From positions 16,803,511 to 16,867,510 of the forward strand of contig NC_074725.1 in the NCBI RefSeq assembly GCF_947242115.1: 64,000 bases of DNA, in the 5' to 3' direction. The stretch comes from Biomphalaria glabrata. Its lineage: Eukaryota > Mollusca > Gastropoda > Planorbidae. Shown here in pieces: positions 48,632 through 60,360 of the stretch. Within the stretch, counting starts at the first letter, position 1. Every line of letters begins with the position of its first letter. The notes beneath the pieces were generated by a model. That model saw nothing but the letters and a program-made list of their open reading frames with translations. It was not told the DNA's origin and ran no database searches. Made by a program: the position numbers and the translations under genes.

Positions 48632-50630
48632 TGTGACAAACCGTTTTAGCTCACTCAAGATATCACTCAGGTCTAAGCATTTAATTAATTTATTTACTCG
48701 CTATTAATCATCAATTGCTCTAATTTAGCGTTCAAGCGCTAAAAACACAACCACCACCCCTTCAATCCAACCCCACCCCCTATGGCAGCGATGTCACATT
48801 TGACTATCCCCACCTTGACACGTGCCACACTAGACTCTTGACAAGAGTACGCTCCCCTTTTCCTATCTTGGCAAACATCCGTTGACCCCCCCCCCCCTTG
48901 TTGGGAGCGGCTGGTCACTTCAAAGTGCCCATTCAACTCAACGCCTCGGGCAACACTGTTCGTCTGGCACTAGCCTTTATCAAGGTATAATCTCCATTGA
49001 TGTACCCAGCTCTGATAATCTCCCCTTCATAATCCACCTGACCACCTGGGCTGATTTCCTGGGCTTTCAACTCGCGCCCTCGCGCAATGTCTATCTCCCG
49101 GAAACTCTCGTCACGGTCAAGCGTGGACCCCTTTTGTCAAAGACGTCAAATAGTCTAGACCACCTTTGCACCTATCTCCCGCCACTCACCCCCCCCCCCC
49201 TTTGGCTATCCACGTGTATATGGACAAACTTCATCGTCCGATCTCATTCACGCTGGAGAGCCCAGAGGGAGCACATCTATCTCTTGCTTAAGCTCTAGAC
49301 TATTTTCACTCCCTTATTTCACTTTGGATTGGTGGTATGTAACTTAGTAAAGTGCTTGAGAACCATTTTACTTAGTAATGTATATATATATTTGTGCATT
49401 TATTACTACCTTATTTGTGTACATATTTGTGTATTCTTATCATGGATAATGTAAGTAGATTACTGTGTACTTATATTTTATATCATGACTTTTGTGGCTA
49501 AATGTTCAAACCAGCTGGACTAGAGTTTATTAACAATTCTTACCAGATGTATTTAGCTCTTTAACTATTATTAATTTAACTCGGATATATTAGCGCTCGG
49601 CACGAGCCCTCAATGTATTATCATTGATTAATTCCTTGGCAGGGAATTATCAAGACACTTATGTAAACATGTCTTATTACTGAGTATGCATTTACTTATG
49701 CTCTATGTTTACTTATGTGAGAGCACGGGCGAGTATCAGACGTTGATCTCCCCTTCCCCTTTCATCTCATTTATCTAAGCGATGTAGGTACTTGCTACTC
49801 ACCGTGATTGGTGAACGACACTTGTATTACTTATCATATATCACTTATTACTGTTTGTTATTTCCCTTTATGGGAGTCCCCATTATTATTGTTATCTCCC
49901 TTGATGGGACACTATATTCATTTGTTAGGTCCCTTTGATAAATATGAAACTAGCTTATGGTTTCTATACACCAGTCTGAAGATGTCCTTCACGGAAAGGC
50001 ATCTACCTCCTAGTGTTATCATTATGGCTAAACCGACGCATACATCATATCGTTGCAGCTTTTATCTATAGGCTACATCCGCCTGAAATCTTAGCAACCT
50101 AAAGCTGATAGCAGATTTGCTGGCACCAGATCTGTAGACATCAGACCTACTCATCCTTCAAGAGTCCAAGTAACAACGCTAGCCACAGACTCGTCACTGG
50201 CTTAACTGATTGGTAGACGCAGCTTAGCTCTGCAACCATACAAGTTGGACTGCACACGGAGCCTGGATCCACTACGCCAGCCCACCAGCAGACAGCATCA
50301 GTATCAGCCACACCAGTCTCACCAGTGCAGCACAGGACCAAAAGCTAAGCAACCAGCCTAATGACACTCAGACCACTTGGTTCTAATATCTGATGATGAT
50401 AGTCCTACATATGTAAATACGCTAGATCCCATACTAGCAACTGTACAGCATTTCACCCTTCATTATCTTATTTTGTATAATAAACTGTACATAAGTTTAC
50501 ATCTAAATATAGTATTTGTTGCCTGCATTATAACGCTGCGCTTGTAGTTTATATGTGCAAGTAAGGATTCTCAAACCATAAAAATCCCCTAGACACCCAA
50601 AACGGCCAAATCTTAATCCGACTTGTCACA
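48632..50630 (+). repeat. 5' LTR of the Gag-protease element
   Basis: Unusually long LTR (about 2.0 kb) with TG...CA ends inside an 8-bp terminal inverted repeat. It contains long C runs near 48886 and 49190 and a TATATATA tract near 49382. TATAATAAA near 50475 may serve in promoter or polyadenylation roles, which I cannot tell apart. Short open frames in it have no known domain and recur in the other LTR. Confidence 0.9.
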
Positions 50631-50945
50631 ATGGGGGCCCGTCCGGGATTTACCCAACTAATACTGCAAGCACAGCAGGCAACTCCCCAGTATTTTAACC
50701 ATCATCATTGTTAGAGCACAAGACTAAAGAGTGTCATTCAGAGCTATTTTAATTTTCTAATTTTGTATTGCTGTAATTGTACTTCTTTTACAGGTTCTTA
50801 AGCACCAAAAAAGGCTGATACCACCTTTCCTATAACTCTTAAGTAATTGCTTTCAGCATCTCCATCATCGTCTCCACCTCTTACTCTACCTTCCGCTTTT
50901 CCCCTTCATTACCCACCCCTCACCATCCTAGCACCCCTCACCACC

Positions 50946-53168
50946 ATGGCAAGTGGCACACGCTCTAAAGCGGACTCTGACATGAAACAAAAAATAGCTG
51001 AACTCAGAGAACTCGCGGCCGTCATATATGACGATGAGGCAAAGCAGAAAGAATATGTGAGGGCAGAATTGGAGAAGGAGAAGAAAAGGGAACATGAAAT
51101 AGCTATGGAAAGAGAGAAAAGGGAAGCTGAAGTAGCTATAGCTATAGCTATAGCTAAAGAAAAGGAAATCACGGAGCGGGAAAGGGAAAAACAAATAACT
51201 GAGAGAGAAAGGATAACCGCGGAGAAAGAGAACGGAACCGCCAGTCAAGCTTCCTCCGGATCTCGCCCGGCTAGCCCTGCCTCCCAGCAAAGTTCCTCAA
51301 ACGGCCTACCCCACATGCCAATGGAGCACTTCGACGACAAGACAGAAAACATCGAAGTTTATCTTGTCCGCTTCGAAGAAGTTGCGAGCTACTACGGTCT
51401 ACCAGAGGAGAAATGGTGCTTCCGGCTATCCCAATGCCTCCGAGGCAAAGCCTATGAAGTATACTCTAAACTCTCCTCCGGCCAGCGAGAAGACTACGCA
51501 GCCCTCAAACAGGCGCTACTCGTCCAATTCGAGCTGACTGCCGAGGCTTACCAAAAGAAATTCAGGACATCCCGCCTAGAGCGCCGAGAGACCTACGGTA
51601 ATCTCTGCGACAGGTTGGACAAATACCTGAAGAGGTGGCACACTCTTAGCGAACTGCCAGAGACTTTGGACGGCCTAGTGAGCCTCATACTCGCAGAGCA
51701 GTTGCTAGAGTGCATGCCTAACGAGGTCAAAATCTTTGTAAGGGAGCAGCAAGCCGCTACACCAGCCGACATAGCTTCAGCTGCAGACCGGTACGCGACT
51801 GCCCGCAAAGACGTTAAGGACATCAAAAGCAAGACCTCAGCCTCGGACAAACCAGAGGACCAGCCCACTTCTTCCAACAAACACGCTCCTTCTAGCCAAC
51901 CCTCTCCTTTTACTAAACCTCATCACCAAAAAGCACCAATCCAACGACCAGCCACGCCTACTAGCTACGACAGACGAAGCCACCCGCCTCGACATGGCCA
52001 GACCAATAACCATCACCGTGACCGGAACAGCACGAGTGATCACAGGCCCAATCGACAGCATCAGGCCCCACGTACTGTGTCAGCCATGACTGAGCTCCCT
52101 GAACCCTCTTTGCATAATCAGCCATCGCCTCTTGATGAGGAAGAGGAGGACTATTACGTCATATCAGCGCTGACCGTGGCCCCTGAACCCACTGCTTGTG
52201 GCCTTACCCAACCGATACCGCCTCACCCCATCGTATCACCCCCTGGGGTAGAGATTATTCTGATTAACGGATCTCCTGTCCAGGCACTATTCGATTCCGG
52301 ATGTGAGGTGAGCTCTGTCATCAGCAAAGCACTGGTCGACCCATCGGATCTCACTGGTGGATCAGTGACGGTTCAATCTCTAGACCGTGGCATTCCTCCG
52401 AAGGTGTATCCTATCGCTCGGGTCCACGTAGAATGCAAGTATGTACATGGCACCATTGATGCAGTAGTCATGGACTCGCCAGTATACGACTTTGTTCTAG
52501 GCTCCAGGTACATACCTCTAGGAGTTGTCAATAAACCATACTTCTCTCTGCCTGTCGGTAGAATGACAAAGCAGAAACGTGGCAGCAACCAGCTGGTTGG
52601 AAGCCCTGGTCGCCACTCTAACAAACCCTTTACTGGCTCTTCAGCCAAGCTCAAGCCGCGCCACCCTGGCACTGGCACTGCTAGGAAGTCACGAGGTAAG
52701 CGAAATACCTGCACTCGTGAGAGTTCTTGTAACTCCCGCTCTTCAGCTATCAAACCACTAATGCCTGGCACTGATCCTGCCAGGAAGTCACAGAAGAAAG
52801 TGAACTTTCACTCTCGTGAAAGTGGGCCTCATCACAGCTCCACACCCCCTATAAGGCCACTCTCCCCTGACATTGACCGTGTCAGGAAAATTAGAGGTAA
52901 GCCGATCAATCGCACTCACGAAGAAACGCCTCACTATGGCTTTAGAGATAAGCCCCGTCCAACGTACGCGCATTGGGCACTCCGCCATAACACTTATCCC
53001 ACTTACTGGTCTGCCCCAAGAGGGAGATGTACCCAATCCTATCAACCCGGCCTATTACCCCAGGTTTCCAGAATTGCCCCTTCCACGTGGCAATCCGCCT
53101 GCGGACAGAACATAGGCGACAGCGGACCCTTAGGACGGACACCCCTCTGGACCTTGGCAACCTCTTAA
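50946..53168 (+). CDS. Gag-protease of the LTR element
   Basis: The first ATG in a good context (CACCATGG) starts a 740-residue frame. Residues about 1-95 are a highly charged Glu/Lys/Arg-rich segment, probably coiled coil. A Ser/Pro linker follows. Residues about 120-290 resemble the SCAN-like Gypsy capsid (FDDKTENIEVYLVRFEEVAS, YAALKQALLVQFELT, RWHTLSELPETLDGLVSLIL). A His/Pro/Gln-rich stretch comes next. Residues about 435-540 are an aspartic protease with the active-site triad in ALFDSGCEVSSV. The last 200 residues are basic and repetitive (Arg/Lys/Ser), perhaps a nucleic-acid-binding replacement for the absent zinc knuckle. The frame is the only long coding unit of the element. Confidence 0.8.
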   Translation: MASGTRSKADSDMKQKIAELRELAAVIYDDEAKQKEYVRAELEKEKKREHEIAMEREKREAEVAIAIAIAKEKEITEREREKQITERERITAEKENGTASQASSGSRPASPASQQSSSNGLPHMPMEHFDDKTENIEVYLVRFEEVASYYGLPEEKWCFRLSQCLRGKAYEVYSKLSSGQREDYAALKQALLVQFELTAEAYQKKFRTSRLERRETYGNLCDRLDKYLKRWHTLSELPETLDGLVSLILAEQLLECMPNEVKIFVREQQAATPADIASAADRYATARKDVKDIKSKTSASDKPEDQPTSSNKHAPSSQPSPFTKPHHQKAPIQRPATPTSYDRRSHPPRHGQTNNHHRDRNSTSDHRPNRQHQAPRTVSAMTELPEPSLHNQPSPLDEEEEDYYVISALTVAPEPTACGLTQPIPPHPIVSPPGVEIILINGSPVQALFDSGCEVSSVISKALVDPSDLTGGSVTVQSLDRGIPPKVYPIARVHVECKYVHGTIDAVVMDSPVYDFVLGSRYIPLGVVNKPYFSLPVGRMTKQKRGSNQLVGSPGRHSNKPFTGSSAKLKPRHPGTGTARKSRGKRNTCTRESSCNSRSSAIKPLMPGTDPARKSQKKVNFHSRESGPHHSSTPPIRPLSPDIDRVRKIRGKPINRTHEETPHYGFRDKPRPTYAHWALRHNTYPTYWSAPRGRCTQSYQPGLLPQVSRIAPSTWQSACGQNIGDSGPLGRTPLWTLATS

Positions 53169-53281
53169 CTACTGGAAAAGTTTTCTTAAATGCTACGACC
53201 TACAGTAGACGAAACTTGAGCGATACCAACGTGAGCACTTTATAGATCTTTTAACACAGACCTATCTTACGCGGGGAGGGT

Positions 53282-55275
53282 TGTGACAAACCGTTTTAGC
53301 TCACTCAAGATATCACTCAGGTCTAAGCATTTAATTAATTTATTTACTCGCTATTAATCATCAATTGCTCTAATTTAGCGTTCAAGCGCTAAAAACACAA
53401 CCACCACCCCTTCAATCCAACCCCACCCCCTATGGCAGCGATGTCACATTTGACTATCCCCACCTTGACACGTGCCACACTAGACTCTTGACAAGAGTAC
53501 GCTCCCCTTTTCCTATCTTGGCAAACATCCGTTGACCCCCCCCCCTTGTTGGGAGCGGCTGGTCACTTCAAAGTGCCCATTCAACTCAACGCCTCGGGCA
53601 ACACTGTTCGTCTGGCACTAGCCTTTATCAAGGTATAATCTCCATTGATGTACCCAGCTCTGATAATCTCCCCTTCATAATCCACCTGACCACCTGGGCT
53701 GATTTCCTGGGCTTTCAACTCGCGCCCTCGCGCAATGTCTATCTCCCGGAAACCCTCGTCACGGTCAAGCGTGGACCCCTTTTGTCAAAGACGTCAAATA
53801 GTCTAGACCACCTTTGCACCTATCTCCCGCCACTCACCCCCCCCCCTTTGGCTATCCACGTGTATATGGACAAACTTCATCGTCCGATCTCATTCACGCT
53901 GGAGAGCCCAGAGGGAGCACATCTATCTCTTGCTTAAGCTCTAGACTATTTTCACTCCCTTATTTCACTTTGGATTGGTGGTATGTAACTTAGTAAAGTG
54001 CTTGAGAACCATTTTACTTAGTAATGTATATATATATTTGTGCATTTATTACTACCTTATTTGTGTACATATTTGTGTATTCTTATCATGGATAATGTAA
54101 GTAGATTACTGTGTACTTATATTTTATATCATGACTTTTGTGGCTAAATGTTCAAACCAGCTGGACTAGAGTTTATTAACAATTCTTACCAGATGTATTT
54201 AGCTCTTTAACTATTATTAATTTAACTCGGATATATTAGCGCTCGGCACGAGCCCTCAATGTATTATCATTGATTAATTCCTTGGCAGGGAATTATCAAG
54301 ACACTTATGTAAACATGTCTTATTACTGAGTATGCATTTACTTATGCTCTATGTTTACTTATGTGAGAGCACGGGCAGTATCAGACGTTGATCTCCCCTT
54401 CCCCTTTCATCTCATTTATCTAAGCGATGTAGGTACTTGCTACTCACCGTGATTGGTGAACGACACTTGTATTACTTATCATATATCACTTATTACTGTT
54501 TGTTATTTCCCTTTATGGGAGTCCCCATTATTATTGTTATCTCCCTTGATGGGACACTATATTCATTTGTTAGGTCCCTTTGATAAATATGAAACTAGCT
54601 TATGGTTTCTATACACCAGTCTGAAGATGTCCTTCACGGAAAGGCATCTACCTCCTAGTGTTATCATTATGGCTAAACCGACGCATACATCATATCGTTG
54701 CAGCTTTTATCTATAGGCTACATCCGCCTGAAATCTTAGCAACCTAAAGCTGATAGCAGATTTGCTGGCACCAGATCTGTAGACATCAGACCTACTCATC
54801 CTTCAAGAGTCCAAGTAACAACGCTAGCCACAGACTCGTCACTGGCTTAACTGATTGGTAGACGCAGCTTAGCTCTGCAACCATACAAGTTGGACTGCAC
54901 ACGGAGCCTGGATCCACTACGCCAGCCCACCAGCAGACAGCATCAGTATCAGCCACACCAGTCTCACCAGTGCAGCACAGGACCAAAAGCTAAGCAACCA
55001 GCCTAATGACACTCAGACCACTTGGTTCTAATATCTGATGATGATAGTCCTACATATGTAAATACGCTAGATCCCATACTAGCAACTGTACAGCATTTCA
55101 CCCTTCATTATCTTATTTTGTATAATAAACTGTACATAAGTTTACATCTAAATATAGTATTTGTTGCCTGCATTATAACGCTGCGCTTGTAGTTTATATG
55201 TGCAAGTAAGGATTCTCAAACCATAAAAATCCCCTAGACACCCAAAACGGCCAAATCTTAATCCGACTTGTCACA
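53282..55275 (+). repeat. 3' LTR of the Gag-protease element
   Basis: Second copy of the 2-kb LTR, nearly identical to 48632-50630 along its length, with differences mostly in C-run lengths. Confidence 0.9.
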
Positions 55276-55311
55276 GAGAGATGTTCTCCCTTCAGTGAGT
55301 TCTAACAGTTA

Positions 55312-55680
55312 TTATGTTAGAAATGAACGAGTAGTCATTCTCTGGCGCTGCCAGGGTCGAGTTTCGCTAAAGAGAAACAAAATTCATCGTAGTCCCTTTA
55401 ACAGTTTCCACTGAGGAATTTTCTGGTGATGTGGCAGGTCTGCAGCAGTACCGCCTTCTGACAGGCAACGAAGATGTTCCTAGGAATGTTAAGGGCCTTG
55501 AAGGTGTCTGTGAGGTCAGTTGTTATTATCCCCTCGGTTGATATAACAATGGGGTATATTGTTATTTTGGACAATTTCCATAGACGCTTAATCTCCAAGC
55601 CTAGGTTCCCATATTTTCTTTGTTTTTCTATCTCAGTTTTTCTTAAATTATGAGACAGCGTTATTATTATTATTATTATA
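55312..55680 (-). mobile_element. R4/Dong-like LINE copy B, 3' end only
   Basis: About 350 bp almost identical to 46508-46860 (for example LSHNLRKTEIEKQRKYGNLG on the minus strand). It is 5'-truncated at a TTATTATTATTATTATA run (55663-55680), and its 3' end borders the 5' truncation of copy A. The near-identity to copy A implies recent, successive insertions. Confidence 0.85.
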
Positions 55681-56220
55681 GAAACGACTGAATATTCATT
55701 CTCTGGCGAAGCCAGGGTCGAGTTTCGTATAAGAGAAACAAAATTCATTGTATTCCCTGTATCAGTTTTCACTGAGGAATATTCTGGTAATGTGGCAGGT
55801 CTGCGGCAGTACCGCCCTGGACAGGCAACGAGAATCTTTTTATCAATGTTAGGGATCTTGAAGGTATCTGTGAGGTCAGTTGTCATTATCCCATAGGTAG
55901 ATAAAACAACAGGGTATATTGTTATTTTAGATCACTTCCACAAACGCTTGATCTCTAGGTTCCTATATTTTCTTTGTTTTTTTCGTTTCAGTATTTCTTA
56001 CATTATGAGACAGTGGTACGTGATATCAATGATGGGAGCGTTTTTTTTTTTTTATAAATAAACGGCAGATCAAGGCGATTAAAATCTATTATTTTGTCGG
56101 TCAAATTAGGCATATCCCAGTATAATTAGTGATCAGTAGATTCGAGAACCTTTTGTGGCGAGTATTTGTAATAGGGAGGAGTAGCCTTATTAGTCAAAAT
56201 ATGTTATTATTATTATTATC
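55681..56220 (-). mobile_element. R4/Dong-like LINE copy C, older 3' end
   Basis: About 500 bp aligning to 46520-47045 but clearly diverged, with decayed reading frames. Its truncated 5' side ends in a TTATTATTATTATTATCATC tract (about 56203-56230). Its own TAA-type 3' tail at 55663-55680 is where copy B begins. Confidence 0.8.
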
Positions 56221-56230
56221 ATCATCATTA

Positions 56231-57240
56231 TTAAAATGGTATTCCATTGTTTTGACACTTCTGTATTATCAGGAAGTTTGAGGCCTTGGATCGACCTTGT
56301 TGCAATCAGTTTATTAAGTACAGACATTAACACTTGGCCTTTTTATACGGCGAGCTTATCTTATACACTTGTTTACGCTACATAACATTGTATTTAAAAT
56401 AGTCTCAAATAGCAACATTTTTTTTCCATGCCCTCTGTTCACCATCGACATTTAGCTAGTGTCCCGGAAGTGCCCCCAAAAGCAGGGGCATTAGCCCTGA
56501 CCTATGAGTCACCAACATAAGAGATGTTACAACGGGGCATGGATACGTCAAGTAAATCTTCTCGATACAATGATCTTTGAATGCATATTGTATGAGTAGA
56601 CAAACCCATTCATCGTCTACGACAGCTCCGGAGCCAGTGGCCATTGTGGAACGACAGAACAATATACAGGCCAGTGTATAAGTTGGTTTTTTTTTGTTCT
56701 CCAAAGAGTAACCTAGGGAATATGAAAAAGGCATTGACACTAATATAAGCTGAGAGAGGCAGATATTTGAGTAGAAATATTCTTGCATTTTGTGGCACTT
56801 CCCTTACGTGACACTGTATTTTGTAACCTTTAAGATTTACTATCTGGCAATGGGCTGGACAACATGAACTCGTCTTTTAGACTTTTTCTTTTAGTTTTGT
56901 GAGACGAAATGCCACGTAGTTTTAAAAGTTCGAATGCCAAACCAAATGTCTCATTTAAAAAGCATTTTATTATTTTTTTTATCGCGTGATCACTGGGCAC
57001 TCGGAAGCCCACCAACACATTTGGTAAGTGAGAACTATATAGCGTATGTGTCTTTGGTATTCTACATATGTTATACTGGACTACAGAAATGAATGCTAGA
57101 AGAGTAGAGGCCCATTATTTAGAGGTACAATAATAATAATAAGGCTTGTGTTCGAGTCCGAAGATTAATGAAGAAAACTATACGTCTGTACCTATATATG
57201 GTTACTGAACAACAAACATACATAATTCAAACCTAGTCAC
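56231..57240. other. No gene seen
   Basis: Mixed composition. I see no domain in the open frames (for example 56456-56788, minus). There is a short AAT run near 57131. Confidence 0.4.
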
Positions 57241-57249
57241 TATAGAAGC

Positions 57250-57480
57250 CTAGAAGCACTAGCTCTCGATCGCTCCTCATGGCGTGAAGCTATGAGTTTC
57301 GGAGTCTCGAGATTTGAAGCAAGAAGAGTGGCCAGGGTGAAAGTGAGCCGATCCAACAAAAAGCTGAGAGAAGAAGCAGGCCTATCTGCAACTGACCTAA
57401 CCCACCCATGCTACGCATGCGACAGGCCCTTTAAAGCGAGGATGGGACTTTACAGTCATCTTCGAGTTCGTAGGATATGA
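57250..57480 (+). pseudogene. LINE C-terminal fragment with zinc finger
   Basis: The frame reads LDRSSWREAMSFGVSRFEAR, a basic linker (RVARVKVSRSNKKLREEAGL), then CYACDRPFKARMGLYSHLR and a stop (57478-57480). The layout (D/R-x-x-W-R, basic helix, C-x2-C...H finger) is the closing part of many endonuclease-type LINE ORFs. The frame is unbroken, but only the last 75 residues are present. Confidence 0.7.
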
Positions 57481-57540
57481 GAGATGTGTACATTTACATT
57501 CACGAAGGATGTGCTATTATTAGAAGCCTAGTTATAGAAA

Positions 57541-57606
57541 TTAAGTAACACAGCTAAAGTAACACAGCTAAAGTAACTCAGCTAAAGTAACTCAGCTAAA
57601 GTAACA
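57541..57606. repeat. Tandem repeat, about 4.4 x 15 bp
   Basis: Unit CAGCTAAAGTAACAC with slight variants (ACAC to ACTC). Confidence 0.9.
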
Positions 57607-57770
57607 AAGGTAACATTTGCTACGCATTAAAATAATCCAAACCTATGTAATCTTAAGATAATCTCGGTAGTCTAGACTACTCTAGACACAACACCAGATC
57701 TTGTTTCTTCATTTGTTTAATATCTGTGTCAATCTTGCTATTATTTTTTATCGCCAAAGGTTTTTTTTTC

Positions 57771-57795
57771 AATCTCTCTCTCGCTCTCTCTCTCG

Positions 57796-57830
<35 letters not shown>
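57771..57830. repeat. (CT)n microsatellite, interrupted
   Basis: CTCTCT tracts with CG and TTTT interruptions. Confidence 0.9.
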
Positions 57831-58919
57831 TTCTTTTCTTTTGTAGGCCTACTTTGTTGTGTTTTTTCGATGCCTGTTGTGCGGTCTTAAAACTGTCGTC
57901 ACTCGAGTTCCCAGATTCGAACACCGGCCGCTTCTATCTGTTGCAGTAGGTTTACATTTGGGAGTCATCATTTTTATTTCTAAAGGATCTTTCAAAAGTT
58001 CTAACACAAAACTCACTATCTGGAATTCCACTAATAAATCAGACAAAAATTGGTTACTACAAATTTCATTAAAGATAAGATAACTTTATTGAAATTCAGT
58101 TTGTCCTCCTCAGTATAGCTACTATAACAATAACAATATAGATGCAAACACGATAATCTCTAACACACACAACCAGCACCTTATTGAACAGATAACATTC
58201 GTATCTCCATTTCTTGCCAATGTGGGAGATATCTGTAAAAATATTTGTTTTCTTAAAAGACAATTAAAAACATTGAATACAATTCAATCATTTCAACATG
58301 ATCAACGGAACAAAACAAACATCGACTTCATCCTTCTTTTTGACGAATTGTATTTGCAGACGGGATGTTATTTGCAAGAAAAAAAAATCTTTGTAATCGG
58401 TCATCGAAGGAAGGCAATGTTTGTCTTGTTGTTCAGACAAGAACATACTCGGTTGAAGCTTTTCCAAAAACAGGGTGAAAAAAAATGGTGATTAAGTAAA
58501 TTACATGAAGAATATAAACTGAGTTTGTGTTACAGACACTTAAACTCGTGGGCGGCCCAAGCAGGTCAGCAACACCATTATTTGTCATAAAAGCTGTAGA
58601 ATATAATATGCCAGATAGTAAATCCGTTTTTTTTTTTAATGTTTATATTTGTGCTGTGTATAGCGAGATGTAAGCCTGCGCATCTTATCATATGAAATAC
58701 AGAAGAAAAAAAAGCGCAAACGATTACGTCATACGTGTGCGAGTTCCTAGGTCAATCTAGTCAGCATTAGCTATGGTAGGAACGATGCCGACTATATATG
58801 CATATAGTTTATACCAAAACAGTTTGATTATCTCCCGAAACATCTGAAACCGGTAGTTGCGTAACAATACCAATGCGCAAGGCATTTCACTCTTCATTTT
58901 AAACATGTCGAAAGCATGA
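57831..58919. other. No gene seen
   Basis: AT-rich. The + open frames (57859-58083, 58222-58491) show no recognised domain or splice structure. Confidence 0.4.
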
Positions 58920-59165
58920 AAAAATGAGCACTGTTTTTATTATAAAACGTATAGGGGCAAACCAACTCGCTGCCTCGCGGAGGAATCTTTTACAAGTTAA
59001 TTGTTCTACTTTTCATTCTCAGATCAAGTTGAAACTTTGCACAATTCTTCATTGTCGATGACAATACATTAATTAAACATTAATTAATTAGTTAATCAAT
59101 TAGTCGTAACTTATTACTTTTGTTTTTTATATAGAAAATGAAATAAGCTAAAGGAGATAGCCCTT
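58920..59165 (+). repeat. Interspersed repeat family C, copy 1
   Basis: Contains CTCAGATCAAGTTGAAACTTTGCACAA-type sequence followed by an AATTAATTA-rich tail. The same layout occurs at 60361-60595 (+) and 62445-62645 (-). Class unknown; it may be an untranslated end of a LINE. Confidence 0.6.
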
Positions 59166-59257
59166 GTGTATAAAATTAGGTCGTTAGCTAAAATATAAAA
59201 AATGTTTAAACCAACAATAGATAACTATAAAACCTTTTTATTTTTTCATAAGCACTT

Positions 59258-59400
59258 GAATAGTTTAGTGGCTAACACGTCAGCCTTTCATCGAGGAGGC
59301 ACGAGACTAATAGTTTCAATGCTGTCCATGTGGGCTTCCATGTCTGGCCCAAATGGTCTCCTCAGGAAGTCGTATAGAGCATTGTTATGATGTGCAAACT
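59258..59400 (+). repeat. Possible tRNA-derived SINE, decayed
   Basis: TAGTTTAGTGGCTAACACGT resembles an A-box region, and ATAGTTTCAATGC, about 50 bp on, resembles a decayed B box. A unique tail follows. Only one copy is in the window, so this is tentative. Confidence 0.35.
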
Positions 59401-59441
59401 AAAATCTGTTCCTCTGTGACTTCTTTACCATTGTGACTGTC

Positions 59442-59648
59442 CAGTGACGTAGCTAGGGTGGGGGAGGAAGGGGGGAATTCGAAAATCACCCCCGGGCACC
59501 AATTGACCGGGGGGGGGGCCCAAATGATTGTTCAAAATTGTTTTTTACATTAAATATTAAATATTACGCAAATTGCAAGTGTCCCCAAAGAGGTCAAGCC
59601 CGCCCCCCCCCCACAACAAATGATGGCAAATTCCTAGCTACGCCGCTG
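59442..59648. mobile_element. hAT-like MITE, 207 bp
   Basis: The termini CAGTGACGTAGCTAGG and CCTAGCTACGCCGCTG are inverted copies at 14 of 16 bases. The interior carries matching C-rich and G-rich runs. The ends share the CAGTGGCGTAGC consensus seen in the MITE at 32683-32964. The flanking 8-mers agree only partly. Confidence 0.7.
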
Positions 59649-60360
59649 CCACTGCCCATCATGTGAAAGTAAGAAACAAGGACATGTTACTTTGAAAGGA
59701 AATAATGTCAATGGCAAAGTGTAGCGCTATTCTTTATTTCCCACTAAAACGATCCAGAAAAGTGTTTCAATATCTAGCATCGGTCAAGTCGTCTGTAATC
59801 AATGAAGTGTAGATAGCTGATCACAATAGTAAAGCTTACACGTAGTGGATTGATCCATTCCCTCCCCTGTTCAACGCTCTCCCTTTTTTTTAAGTCTTCC
59901 ATGTCACGTTTTGTCTAAATGAGCGGCGGAGATTGGGGAGCAGAGGTCACCTAGAGGTTACAAACGTGAGCTCAGAGCTTCAAAGTCGTAACTGAAACAA
60001 TCAAGATTGAATTCTCTGCTAGAAAATATTTTTGGTAGTACAAAAAAAACCGATGAGTGAAAGAATCTGAATGATAAAACATCTCTGGAGACATTAAATA
60101 AAAGAACACAGCAGCTTGTGTCCTTAAAATAGTCATCACGTGACGATCTTGTTTTGATAGTCAACCTGATGTAAATGTCTATAAAACCCAGGGCTGGATT
60201 TAAAAGCTAAGAGCCCCAAGGGTCTAAGCCACACTACCTCTTCCAGTACAGTCTCTAACATTGATATTTTTGACTTCATTTATAACACAGGATCTCCATA
60301 TATTGATCTAAGTTCAAAAATGAAAAAAGTGTAAATATTCGATGTTTTTCTTTTGCTTTT

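Larger units (their letters stand above)
48632..55275 (+). mobile_element. Ty3/Gypsy-type LTR element, Gag-protease only, young
   Basis: Two LTRs of about 2.0 kb (48632-50630 and 53282-55275) begin TGTGACAA and end TTGTCACA. They are nearly identical, differing mainly in homopolymer length, so the insertion is young. A 5-bp target duplication GAGAG flanks it (48627-48631 and 55276-55280). Just after the 5' LTR comes a primer-binding site TGGGGGCCCGTCCGGGAT, resembling the tRNA-Pro type, and a purine-rich tract (GGGGAGGG) lies before the 3' LTR. The 2.65-kb interior codes for Gag and a protease. No reverse transcriptase, RNase H or integrase is visible, so it looks structurally whole but non-autonomous. 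It sits inside the LINE at 46503-55311. Confidence 0.85.
46503..55311 (-). mobile_element. R4/Dong-like LINE copy A, split by an LTR element
   Basis: A LINE read on the minus strand. Its 3' end sits at a TTATTATTATTA tract (46503-46514). The coding part runs to 48631, where an LTR element is inserted, and 36 bp more resume at 55276-55311, reading EGRTS before LLPKKGD. The endonuclease is of the restriction-like type, placed after the reverse transcriptase, as in the R2, R4 and Dong clades. Dong and some R4 relatives are known to insert in TAA repeats, and here every copy is bordered by TTA/TAA runs. It is 5'-truncated. Confidence 0.8.

Noticed and set aside
49808-50071. Short gene in the LTR, repeated at 54453
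   Set aside because: It is identical in both LTRs because the LTRs are duplicates. There is no domain, and it starts at GTG.
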